From Lachnospiraceae bacterium (GTDB lineage Bacteria > Bacillota > Clostridia > Oscillospirales > Ruminococcaceae), in assembly GCA_023664705.1 (NCBI GenBank), contig JAMPFE010000004.1:80760-144759 (forward strand): a DNA stretch of 64,000 nucleotides, given 5' to 3'. The notes below the pieces were generated by a model. That model made no database searches. It saw only the letters and a list, made by a program, of their open reading frames with translations, and had not been told where the DNA came from. The position numbers and the translations under genes are program-made. Of this stretch, positions 48,957-56,865 are shown one piece after another; positions within the stretch are counted from its first letter, which is position 1; every line of letters begins with the position of its first letter.

Positions 48957-50357
48957 TCACTTCGCTTGGTCTTTATACCTATTCACAAACGTCTGCGCCA
49001 CGGGAAGTATCTTCTCATATTTCGCGTCGCCGCCGTCGACAGCGCTCTTGAAAAAGTTGTACAGCTTCCTGCTGGAGCCTTGCCCCGCCGCGCGGTGCGC
49101 AACATACTCATGCGTCGCCGCAAGGTCGGGATTATCCATAATGGCGATAGAGAAGTCCACAAACCTCTGCGTATCGCTGAACTGCAGGAAATTGCAAGCG
49201 GTCACGATGCTCGAATAGAAGTTCGGCGAAACGATGACCTCCCCGTTGCACTCAACGTCTCCGCGCAGCAAACAGTTGAGCTCGTCGTCCGTCAGCACGT
49301 CGATAGCGTAAGCGGACTCTATCATCTCGCAGTCGGGCATCTGCTCCGAGCGCTCCAGCACCGAAAACGGCAGCACGTTGTTGCTTACCGCCTTGCGCCT
49401 TACGGTGTTCAGCTTCGCCGAAAGCACGGAAAACTGCCTCGGCTTGTATTCGGGTCTGCCCTCGATAATCAGCCTGAGCATCTCCCTCGGGAACGCCCCC
49501 AGCGGTATCTTCACGGACGGGCTCCGAAAGCCCGTTATCCCCTCGGGCACGAACACGGGCTTAGGAGGAGCCGCGGGACGAACCTCCGCCTCGCCCTCCT
49601 CGCCCTCAACGGGCGCGGGCGCGGGCGCCTCGTCGTAAATTATATCGGTATACGGCTCGGTTATCTTCTCGATAACGGCACAGCTGTACGGAATATCCCT
49701 GTCCACGCAGGAAACCGCCCCGTGGTGCCCCTTCAGCACCGCGGAATGAAGCCCCGTCAGATGATAAACTATCCCCTGCACGCGGCGGCGCTTCACCTGC
49801 TCGTCGGTGTTCACCTTCGTGCGCGCGGTAAAGTAGTCCAGCGACTCCGTCGGCACCAGAAAGCACGGCTTAAACGTCCTCTCTCCGATAACGCGGTTGT
49901 TCTCCGCCGTTCCGCGCACCTCGTGCGAAATGTTGTACCCTCCCCAGAAGAACACGCCGCTCCCGTCCGTAGGATAGTAATCCGCCATATAAACGGTATA
50001 CACGCCGTCCTCGAGCAGCGTAAAAATATCGTGCAGCCCCGCCGCCAGCGACTCTCCCTCGTTCAGCTTGGCAAAGCTGTTTCCCAGCGCGTCGTGAATT
50101 TTCGGCTCGTACCCCTGAAACCCGGGGCAGAACGAAACCAGCTTGTCGCTCTGCTTGTTTGAATGGTTCGGGCAGATAAGATTTATAATGGGGTCGTTGC
50201 CAATATAGAACAGCCTCGTTTCCGTGCTCGCGCTCCCGCTGTGCTCGGTATGTCCCGCAAAGCAGGTGCCTATCGCCGCCTCCCCGTTCTTCACGGAGAC
50301 AAGCTGCACGCTTCTGCCGTTCACGTCAATCGTTTCGGATTTTACCTCGGCGCTCAT
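48957..50357 (-). CDS. Uncharacterised 466-aa protein
   Basis: ATG at 50357 behind GGAGTGAAGTGC. Cytosolic, no signal or membrane segment. The N-terminal half contains a probable beta-rich domain with CFAGH, NLICPNHSN and SCVDRDIPYS motifs; an acidic Ala/Pro linker at about 255-275; the C-terminal part (about 285-466) is helical with LTDDELNCLLRGDVECNGEV. I recognise no family. It is cotranscribed with the YcxB-like protein 22 bp upstream. Its last 19 codons are tandemly repeated downstream. Confidence 0.72.
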   Translation of the reverse strand: MSAEVKSETIDVNGRSVQLVSVKNGEAAIGTCFAGHTEHSGSASTETRLFYIGNDPIINLICPNHSNKQSDKLVSFCPGFQGYEPKIHDALGNSFAKLNEGESLAAGLHDIFTLLEDGVYTVYMADYYPTDGSGVFFWGGYNISHEVRGTAENNRVIGERTFKPCFLVPTESLDYFTARTKVNTDEQVKRRRVQGIVYHLTGLHSAVLKGHHGAVSCVDRDIPYSCAVIEKITEPYTDIIYDEAPAPAPVEGEEGEAEVRPAAPPKPVFVPEGITGFRSPSVKIPLGAFPREMLRLIIEGRPEYKPRQFSVLSAKLNTVRRKAVSNNVLPFSVLERSEQMPDCEMIESAYAIDVLTDDELNCLLRGDVECNGEVIVSPNFYSSIVTACNFLQFSDTQRFVDFSIAIMDNPDLAATHEYVAHRAAGQGSSRKLYNFFKSAVDGGDAKYEKILPVAQTFVNRYKDQAK

Positions 50358-50379
50358 TGCACTTCACTCCTTTACCGTA

Positions 50380-51246
50380 TCATCGTTGTTCAAGGCTCAG
50401 CGCGATAATATCCGCGATACCGCCCACAAATTTTTTCTCAAACGCCTTCTTCGGGATATAAGCCACGGCAGCGTTGTTCTTATACAGAATAAACATCTTA
50501 TCCGACTCGATAAAATAGTCCAGCTCGCTCCACGGAACAAGGTCTCTGCTCTCGTATGTGCAGCTCTCGCAGGCCGCGAAGCCCGCTCTGCTCACAACGA
50601 ACGTTATCGGCTGCCTTGTCGCGGGGTCGGCGTCCGCGAGCCTCTTAAACTTCGCCCTCGCGACGGCGTGCGTTATAATATGCACGAGCAGCGAGGCAAT
50701 GCCGCCCGCCGCCAGCGATATGGGCAGGAAATACAGAATATTGTCGCGCGTTATGCCTATCATAATATGCAGGATACCGAGCGTCACAAACATAATAAGC
50801 AGCGCCACCAGCCACAAAAACTTCACCAGCTTGAAATTCAGCAGCATAATAAACGCCGCCGCGGTCTCGCCGTCGTCAAGCATCCCCTCGCCGATATAAG
50901 TCTCCTTCCCCGGCGAGCACTCCATGTACTGCGATTTCAGCGGGAACATCCGCTTCTCGTGCTGATATCCGAAGCCGTATTCCTTCTGTCGGCACTCGAT
51001 TATCGCAATAGCGCGCAGCACCTCCTCGATATCCCCGAACGATTTGTTCGCGAACGAAAAGCTCTTCCCCGCGGTCTCCACGGTAAAGCCCTTTCGCGTC
51101 ACAGTCACCTGCCGCACCATATTCCAGCTGTAAACCAGCGGCGGCTCCGAGCCCACCCCGTACACCGCGAACACACTTCCTATAATGTATGTACGTCCGC
51201 CGTCGTCATCGCTGACGCTTACGGGCTTTAAGTCGCTGAAAGCCAT
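50380..51246 (-). CDS. YcxB-like membrane protein
   Basis: 288 aa from the ATG at 51246, 8 nt after GAGGTG. Two membrane helices (about 145-165 and 175-200). The C-terminal segment (FVVSRAGFAACESCTYESRD, LVPWSELDYFIESDKMFIL, IPKKAF) matches the YcxB-like domain, a PH-like fold of unknown function. First gene of the operon containing the 466-aa protein. Confidence 0.78.
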   Translation of the reverse strand: MAFSDLKPVSVSDDDGGRTYIIGSVFAVYGVGSEPPLVYSWNMVRQVTVTRKGFTVETAGKSFSFANKSFGDIEEVLRAIAIIECRQKEYGFGYQHEKRMFPLKSQYMECSPGKETYIGEGMLDDGETAAAFIMLLNFKLVKFLWLVALLIMFVTLGILHIMIGITRDNILYFLPISLAAGGIASLLVHIITHAVARAKFKRLADADPATRQPITFVVSRAGFAACESCTYESRDLVPWSELDYFIESDKMFILYKNNAAVAYIPKKAFEKKFVGGIADIIALSLEQR

Positions 51247-51699
51247 TTCGGACACCTCTTTCAAAAAAATCAAAAATCGTATTTCGGCACGCCAACCCGC
51301 GCCCCGCCCCCATACGTGGCGAACAAATTTATACATATACATTATAACATATATTCACAAAAAAATAAAGGGGTAAATTAAAAAATGTGAAATTTTTTTC
51401 ACAATTAAGGATAACACGCCCCGAACTGCAAAAACCCGCATTTTTAACGCACGAAGCCAAATTAAGGCAGCCCCCAAGGCGTGCCGCCTTTGGCAGTTCG
51501 GGCGCCGCCCCTTTTTTCAAAGGTCACGCCGCGGCGGCAAAATGCTTTTGTGCGGCAAGCCCCAACGCGCGCCGCTTAAGTATAGCATTTTCCGAGCTGC
51601 AAAAAACCGCAAATCTTTAAAAATAACCCGAAAATAAGCGATTTTATTTCCAAATTTTAACATTATATTACAGCACTTCCATATATTTACAGCCCAAAA
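51247..51699. other. Intergenic region upstream of the YcxB-like operon
   Basis: A TATAAT box on the minus strand (51341-51346) probably serves the YcxB-like gene; its -35 box is weak. The AAGGCGTGCCGCCTTTGGCA motif lies at 51476-51495. No convincing gene; short open frames lack ribosome sites. Confidence 0.5.
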
Positions 51700-51766
51700 C
51701 CGCAAATATCCGCAAATAACTGCAAAATGGCTGCAAATAACTGCACGCTCACTGCAAAAAGCTGCA
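51700..51766 (+). repeat. Helically phased CCGCA/CTGCA repeats
   Basis: CCGCA at 51700 and 51710, CTGCA at 51720, 51731, 51741, 51752 and 51762, spaced 10-11 bp. Same core motif as at 6301 and, inverted, at 21207. No promoter abuts this copy. Confidence 0.78.
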
Positions 51767-51857
51767 AAAAATACCAAGTTTTCTTGTCGATTTGTGTCAC
51801 TAATCATTTATTTTTTTGAATTTCCAATTTTTAATACACAAATATCGCAAAAATGAG

Positions 51858-51884
51858 AAAAACCCCTCCGAGTCGGGAGAGGTT
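51858..51884 (-). terminator. Terminator at the end of the 80/81-bp repeat array
   Basis: Minus-strand AAACCTCTCC-CGACTC-GGAGGGGTTT followed by TTCTC. It lies more than 330 nt beyond the CPBP stop codon, so the repeats are probably transcribed. Confidence 0.85.
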
Positions 51885-51889
51885 TGATA

Positions 51890-52240
51890 AACGGCTCTGT
51901 TAAGCCAAATCCACACCTTTTTACACATTCGAGAAACAACCGCCGCCCCAACAACGCCGAACCGCCCAAAAACGCCTCTGTTAAGCCAAATCCGCACCTT
52001 TTGCACATTTGAGAAACAACCGCCGCCCCGGCAACGCCGAACCGCTCACAAACGGCTCTATTAAGCCAAATCAGTGCCTTTTTCCACATTCGAGAAACAA
52101 TCGCCGCCCCGACAACGCTAAATCGCCCACAAACAGCTCTATTAAGCCAAACTCGCGGCTTTTGCACATTCGAGAAACAACCGCCGCCCCGGCAACGCCG
52201 AACCGCTCACAAATGGCTCTATTAAGCCAAATCCGCGGCT
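51890..52240 (-). repeat. 80/81-bp tandem repeat in the 3' region of the CPBP gene
   Basis: The marker TAAGCC occurs at 51901, 51982, 52062, 52143 and 52223 (periods 81, 80, 81, 80). On the minus strand each unit starts with a copy of the last codons of the CPBP gene (AAAGCCGCGGATTTGGCTTAA-type) and continues with its downstream spacer ending TTTCTCGAATGTG. Copies are 85-95% alike. There are no unique spacers between copies, so it is not a CRISPR array. Confidence 0.88.
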
Positions 52241-53181
52241 TTTCCTTTTCTCTTGGGAATAAATACCAGCGCCGCGATAACGACAACCATTACAATCGTC
52301 TCGGACAAGCTCCCCTCGAGCCCGAACGTGCCGCCCGTCCAGAGCTCCGCGCCCTCCGCGAGCTCAAATCGGAACACGGACGGTCCCGCGTCCATACCGC
52401 TTACGGGCAGCCCGTAGAAATTCCCCTGCGCGAGGTTCCATATCGAGTGCGCCGCGCAGCACACGAACAGACTGTCGAAGCGCACCGCCAGCGCCGCGAA
52501 CATAAGCCCCGTCAACGTGAGGTTTATCAGCACGATAAGGTTAAAGCCCGCGTTCATAAGGTGCATAAGCGAAAAGAACACGGAGCTTATCAGCGCGGCA
52601 GCCCACAGCGGCATTTTCGTCGAAAGCGACGGCATAAAATAGCCTCGGCAGAGTATCTCCTCCTCCGCGCCCTGAATAAGCCAGCCGACGCACATCAGCC
52701 CGAGCATAAGCCCGTTACTCACGTCCGTGCCAACATATTTCACCGCGCCCGCCGCGTAAGATATGAGCAGCGTCGCCGAGAACATCGCGAAGCCCGCCGC
52801 AAGCCCGATAAGGTACTTCACGGCAAAGCCCTTTTTAACGAAGCCCATGCTGCGCAGACCGCGGCGCTCCAGAAAACGGCAGTAAATTATTACCAGCGCC
52901 GCCGTGAACACTGTCGCCAGAAGCTGCACGACCATTACCCACCCCGAGGGGTTCATCATCTTCTCCGTGATAGCCGCCGAGACCTGCTCCGCGCCGCTTA
53001 TGCTCCTGTCCTTTATGATCTCAACTATCACGGCAGCCATAACGGCAATGCTCTGCGGCGTTGCCGAAAGGCTGAACACTATAAGGAACATGATTATCTG
53101 CACTATCCACGGCGGCTGAAATTTCGCCTCTTTTGCCGCGTCCGAAAAGTGCGCTCCCGAAAAGACCGTCTGTAATTTCAT
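52222..53181 (-). CDS. CPBP intramembrane glutamic protease (second copy)
   Basis: 319 aa from the ATG at 53181 behind GGGAGGTAA. About 8 membrane helices. Active-site motifs QGAEEEILCRGYF, FFSLMHLMNAG and CAAHSIWNLAQG are intact. A poorly conserved loop (about 255-300) and a basic end (PKRKGKAADLA) follow. Substrate unknown. It has its own consensus promoter and an unusual repeat-filled 3' region. Confidence 0.9.
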   Translation of the reverse strand: MKLQTVFSGAHFSDAAKEAKFQPPWIVQIIMFLIVFSLSATPQSIAVMAAVIVEIIKDRSISGAEQVSAAITEKMMNPSGWVMVVQLLATVFTAALVIIYCRFLERRGLRSMGFVKKGFAVKYLIGLAAGFAMFSATLLISYAAGAVKYVGTDVSNGLMLGLMCVGWLIQGAEEEILCRGYFMPSLSTKMPLWAAALISSVFFSLMHLMNAGFNLIVLINLTLTGLMFAALAVRFDSLFVCCAAHSIWNLAQGNFYGLPVSGMDAGPSVFRFELAEGAELWTGGTFGLEGSLSETIVMVVVIAALVFIPKRKGKAADLA

Positions 53182-53223
53182 AACGATTACCTCCCGTTTA
53201 TATTGTGTATCTTTTATATACAT

Positions 53224-53252
53224 ATTATACACGATGTGACAGCATTTGTCAA
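53224..53252 (-). promoter_or_regulatory. Consensus promoter of the second CPBP gene
   Basis: Minus-strand TTGACA (53247-53252), 17 bp, TATAAT (53224-53229). Confidence 0.92.
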
Positions 53253-53316
53253 TAGCTTTTTTAAAAATTTTCAAAAAAATCGGCATAAAACGGAAAACCG
53301 CTCTATACCGCGAATA

Positions 53317-53856
53317 TTACTTGTCATCGAGAATGGACGGCGCTTGCTCGTTCGCCTTTTGAACGTGCTTGTCTATCCACTTCGGCAGATTTATCAGCAG
53401 CATAACGACGATAGTCATTACCGTGATAAACAGGCACGGCATATACAGCGCCGTGGGACCGTTTCCCGTGTCCACGTCGCGGAACATCCGCATATACGCC
53501 GAATACGTCACAAGCGTTCCGACGGCAGCGATAACGTGAATGACGGTCGCCGTCTTGGAGTGCCCGAGCATAAGCACGAACAGCCCGATAATATACAGCG
53601 CCGACGATATCAGCCAGTACAGCGAGGACGGGTCGGAGCTTATCTGCGGGTCGTCCATGGCGCGTATCGCCAGCGGTCCGAAAATCCCCAGACAAAGCGC
53701 GAAAATCGTCGTCATTATCAGCTCGAGCACCTTCAATATTATCACGGCAATGCGCGCCGCGCCCTCGCCTTGGTCGCGCACGAAAAAGAAAAAACTCTCC
53801 TTTTCGGCTTTTTTTTGAACGGGTATTTTTTTGTTCAGCTTTACGTTTCTTCCCAT
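53317..53856 (-). CDS. Four-span membrane protein, unknown function
   Basis: 179 aa from the ATG at 53856, 7 nt after GAGGAG; its ATG overlaps the TtcA-like stop (TAATG). A basic N-terminus (residues 1-30) precedes four hydrophobic segments at about 35-58, 72-92, 98-118 and 135-158. No family recognised. Confidence 0.75.
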   Translation of the reverse strand: MGRNVKLNKKIPVQKKAEKESFFFFVRDQGEGAARIAVIILKVLELIMTTIFALCLGIFGPLAIRAMDDPQISSDPSSLYWLISSALYIIGLFVLMLGHSKTATVIHVIAAVGTLVTYSAYMRMFRDVDTGNGPTALYMPCLFITVMTIVVMLLINLPKWIDKHVQKANEQAPSILDDK

Positions 53857-54593
53857 TATTTCTCCTCTTCCGTTTCCCTGCCGCCCCAGCGGTCTATCCC
53901 CGCGCGGCGCATCGCGCCGAATATGCGCATTTTCACGCCCCTGTTCTCGTGCTCGAGGCGGGCGAGCAGCTCCTTTGTGGTCTGCCGCGAGGTAGTCTTG
54001 TCGGCGGGGCACTCGGACTTTACTATCTCGAAGCCGTTTCTCTTGGCGCAGGACATGACGGCGCTTTCGGGCGCGAAAACCAGCGGACGTATCACCGTGA
54101 TGTCCTTGCGCGAGAGATAGGATATCGGCGCGAAGCAGCCTATCCTGCCCTCGTTGAACAGGTTCATCATAAAGGTCTCAATCGCGTCGTCGTTGTTGTG
54201 ACCGAGCGCTGTTTTATTGCAGCCGAGCGATTTTGCCGCGTCGTGCAGCGCACCGCGGCGCATTTTCGCGCAAAGCGAGCAGGGATTCGGCTCCTTTCGG
54301 ATATCGAAAACTATCTCGCCGATGTCGGTCCTTATCAGGTGAAATTCCACGCCGAGCTCATTGCAGAGCCGCTCGACGGGGGAATAATCGGTCTCCCTGC
54401 CGCCGAAGCGCGGGTCGAGCGTTATCGCCGCGAGGTCGTATTTCTTTTCGTAGAACCGCCGCATTTTCGCCAGTCCCGCGAGCAGCACAAGGCTGTCCTT
54501 GCCGCCCGAAACGCCGACGGCTATTTTGTCGCCGTCGGCTATCAGATCGAATTCCTGACAGGCGCGGCGTATGTATCCGAGTATTTTCTGCAT
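53856..54593 (-). CDS. TtcA-like tRNA 2-thiolation PP-loop ATPase
   Basis: 245 aa from the ATG at 54593 behind GGAGGA. The PP-loop SGGKDS (29-34) binds ATP; Cys105-x-x-Cys108 (PNPCSLCAKMRRG) binds an iron-sulfur cluster in the TtcA family; GHNNDDAIETFMMN is the family's second motif. The likely reaction is ATP-dependent thiolation of tRNA cytidine 32, although related proteins act on other tRNA positions. Confidence 0.88.
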   Translation of the reverse strand: MQKILGYIRRACQEFDLIADGDKIAVGVSGGKDSLVLLAGLAKMRRFYEKKYDLAAITLDPRFGGRETDYSPVERLCNELGVEFHLIRTDIGEIVFDIRKEPNPCSLCAKMRRGALHDAAKSLGCNKTALGHNNDDAIETFMMNLFNEGRIGCFAPISYLSRKDITVIRPLVFAPESAVMSCAKRNGFEIVKSECPADKTTSRQTTKELLARLEHENRGVKMRIFGAMRRAGIDRWGGRETEEEK

Positions 54594-54624
54594 TTTTTCC
54601 TCCGAGAAAGTCTGCGCTCCTTTA

Positions 54625-54696
54625 ATTATACAGCTTTTTTGCCGTAAAGTCAATAGGCAGTTTTGTATTGACTATTTTAAAGCTATGTGGTAAAAT
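54625..54696. promoter_or_regulatory. Divergent promoter pair
   Basis: Minus strand: TTGACT (54648-54653), 17 bp, TATAAT (54625-54630) for the TtcA-like gene. Plus strand: TTGACT (54668-54673), 17 bp, TAAAAT (54691-54696) for the gene at 54726. The -35 boxes are only 14 bp apart, so the promoters may compete. Confidence 0.85.
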
Positions 54697-54725
54697 ATAT
54701 GTATACTCTGAAAGGGGGCGGCGCT

Positions 54726-55460
54726 GTGCGTTACAGATATTTTTTCCACGCGGATACCTCGAAGTACGGCGAACGCCTGCGGCGTCTGCTGATAATCGTC
54801 AACGGTCCCATTATCGCGCTGTGCGTGTTCTGCACCATTCAGATCGTGCTCAACTACCGCTCGGAGATAGCCGTCATGCTGCTCGCGGTCATCGCGGGGA
54901 GCGTGCTGCTCGGTATGATATTCGCGTTTTCGGCGGTGTATGTTGCCGAAAAATACAAGCGCCGCCACGCGCGCTACACCTTTTTCGACTTCCTGCCGTG
55001 CGGCATGGTGTTCAGCGAGTACGCAGGGGAATACGTGAGCTGGGGCGACAGGACTATCCTGCGGCGGCTGTATTTTATCCCGTTTGAGACGCTGGAGAGC
55101 GTTTCAAGAGACCCGATAAGATCGCCGCACGACATTACGTTCAGGGGGGAGATGCGCCTCTATTTTTTCGAGAGCGGCAGGCTGGGCTATCACGTTGCCG
55201 AGGACGGGAGCGTCGAATTCGATACGGATATTCTGAACGCGGGCATGTTCGAGACGGTTCGGGAAGTGACCGTAAAGAACCGCTTCGGGAACACCAAGCG
55301 GCTGGAGCGCTCCGTGCTGTACTACCTCGAGCAATATAAGAATATCCCCGAGAAAAAGCCCTTCGTGCTGTCGGATTTCGTTGCCGTGCGGCGCAAGCCC
55401 AAGCCCACTACCTCCAACCCCGCGCTGGAGGCGCCGAGCTATAACAGGGACTGGAAATAA
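54726..55460 (+). CDS. Membrane-anchored protein of unknown function
   Basis: 244 aa from a GTG at 54726, 8 nt after AAAGGGGG. Two N-terminal membrane helices (about 18-40 and 47-70), then a soluble domain of 170 residues with F/Y-rich strands (YTFFDFLPCGMVFSEYAGEY) resembling the PH-like fold of YcxB-type proteins only in general character. Basic Pro-rich tail. Function unknown. Confidence 0.72.
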   Translation: MRYRYFFHADTSKYGERLRRLLIIVNGPIIALCVFCTIQIVLNYRSEIAVMLLAVIAGSVLLGMIFAFSAVYVAEKYKRRHARYTFFDFLPCGMVFSEYAGEYVSWGDRTILRRLYFIPFETLESVSRDPIRSPHDITFRGEMRLYFFESGRLGYHVAEDGSVEFDTDILNAGMFETVREVTVKNRFGNTKRLERSVLYYLEQYKNIPEKKPFVLSDFVAVRRKPKPTTSNPALEAPSYNRDWK

Positions 55461-55483
55461 AGCGGGAATATGCGTTAAAGTGG

Positions 55484-55512
55484 TTGACAAGCGCGGCAAA
55501 AAGTGGTAAAAT
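55484..55512 (+). promoter_or_regulatory. Promoter of ilvE operon
   Basis: TTGACA (55484-55489), 17 bp, TAAAAT (55507-55512). Confidence 0.88.
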
Positions 55513-55568
55513 AAATACGTGTAAATAAATTTCGGGTCAAACCCATACCAAAAGGAAGGTAATTTATC

Positions 55569-56633
55569 ATGGAAATCAAAATCCAAAAGACGGCTTCACC
55601 TAAGGCAAAGCCCGCAGACGAGACAAAGCTCGGCTTCGGGCACATCTTCACCGACCATATGTTCGTTATGAACTACGATACGGGCGAGGGCTGGCATGAC
55701 GCGCGTATTGTACCCTACGGCGAAATATCGCTGTCGCCCGCGGCTATGTGTCTGCACTACGGGCAGGAGATTTTCGAGGGGCTGAAGGCTTACCGCACCG
55801 CCGACGGCTCCGTTCAGATGTTCCGCCCCGACGAGAACTTCAAGAGAATGAACGTTTCCGCGGAGAGAATGGTCATTCCGCCTATCGACGAGGAGTTCGT
55901 TCTCGGGGCTTTGAAGCAGCTCGTCGAGGTGGAAAAGGATTGGGTGCCGCATACGGACGGCGCTTCCTTGTACATTCGCCCGTTTATCTTCGCGACCGAC
56001 CCGTATGTGGGCGTAAGACCCGCGGATCACTACCTGTTTATGATAATCCTTTCGCCGTCGGGAGCGTACTACTCTACGGGGCTGAACCCCGTTAAAATTT
56101 ACGTCGAGGAAAAGTACGTCCGCGCCGTAAGAGGCGGCACGGGCTTCGCCAAGACCGCCGCGAACTACGCTATTTCCCTTAAAGGGCAGGACGAGGCGCA
56201 TAATCAGGACTACGAGCAGGTGCTCTGGCTGGACGGCGTGGAGCAGAAGTACATCGAAGAGGTCGGCTCTATGAACATATTCTTCGTTATCGACGGGGAG
56301 GTCATCACGCCGCAGCTCACGGGCTCGGTTCTTCCGGGAATTACCAGAAAATCCTCCATTGAGCTTTGCAAAAAGTGGGGAATGAAGGTGACGGAGCGCA
56401 GGATAACCATTCAGGAGGTCGCGGAGGCTTACGACGCGGGCAAGCTCGACGAGGTCTTCGGAACGGGCACCGCCGCCGTTATTTCGCCCGTGGGACACCT
56501 CAAGTGGGGCGGCAAGATAATGACTATCAACGACAACAAGATCGGCGCTATATCGCAGAGGCTTTACGATACAATGACGGGAATTCAGTACGGCAGGCTG
56601 CCCGATGAATTCGGATGGGTGGTAAAAATATGA
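55569..56633 (+). CDS. ilvE: Branched-chain amino acid aminotransferase
   Basis: 354 aa; ATG behind AAGGAAGG. PLP-binding Lys195 lies in GFAKTAANYA; YGQEIFEGLKAYR, EVGSMNIFFV and GTGTAAVISPVG are the class-IV fold motifs. It transaminates leucine, isoleucine and valine with 2-oxoglutarate, the last step of their synthesis. The length and the N-terminal extension match the Gram-positive/eukaryote-type BCAT2 group. It is coupled by ATGA overlap to the next small gene. Confidence 0.95.
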   Translation: MEIKIQKTASPKAKPADETKLGFGHIFTDHMFVMNYDTGEGWHDARIVPYGEISLSPAAMCLHYGQEIFEGLKAYRTADGSVQMFRPDENFKRMNVSAERMVIPPIDEEFVLGALKQLVEVEKDWVPHTDGASLYIRPFIFATDPYVGVRPADHYLFMIILSPSGAYYSTGLNPVKIYVEEKYVRAVRGGTGFAKTAANYAISLKGQDEAHNQDYEQVLWLDGVEQKYIEEVGSMNIFFVIDGEVITPQLTGSVLPGITRKSSIELCKKWGMKVTERRITIQEVAEAYDAGKLDEVFGTGTAAVISPVGHLKWGGKIMTINDNKIGAISQRLYDTMTGIQYGRLPDEFGWVVKI

Positions 56634-56848
56634 CGCAGCATACGAAAACTCTTGTGAACGAGATACTCGACGCTATCACGCGCAGATACGTGCTTACGGG
56701 AATGTCGATACCCGCGGACGTTCTGGCGCTGAAGGACGAGACGATGGATATTTTTTCCAAGGCAATGAGCGAGAAGGACCCCGAGAAAATGCGGCTGTAT
56801 GAGGCGCGAATCGACGAGATACACGCGACTATCCTGCCGAGAGGCTGA
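56630..56848 (+). CDS. Small hypothetical protein between ilvE and glyS
   Basis: 72 aa from the ATG at 56630, overlapping the ilvE stop by 4 bp. Helical, acidic, MTQHTKTLVNEILDAITRRY start. No family recognised. Position implies coupled expression with ilvE and glyS. Confidence 0.7.
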   Translation: MTQHTKTLVNEILDAITRRYVLTGMSIPADVLALKDETMDIFSKAMSEKDPEKMRLYEARIDEIHATILPRG

Positions 56849-56865
56849 GAAAGGAACTTTTTTAG

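Noticed and set aside
51517..51807. 96-codon minus-strand frame
   Set aside because: It crosses the phased CTGCA array, lacks a ribosome site and has low-complexity composition.
51890..52240. CRISPR array
   Set aside because: Repeat units are 80/81 bp, contiguous, contain part of a protein-coding gene and have no unique spacers; no cas genes are nearby.
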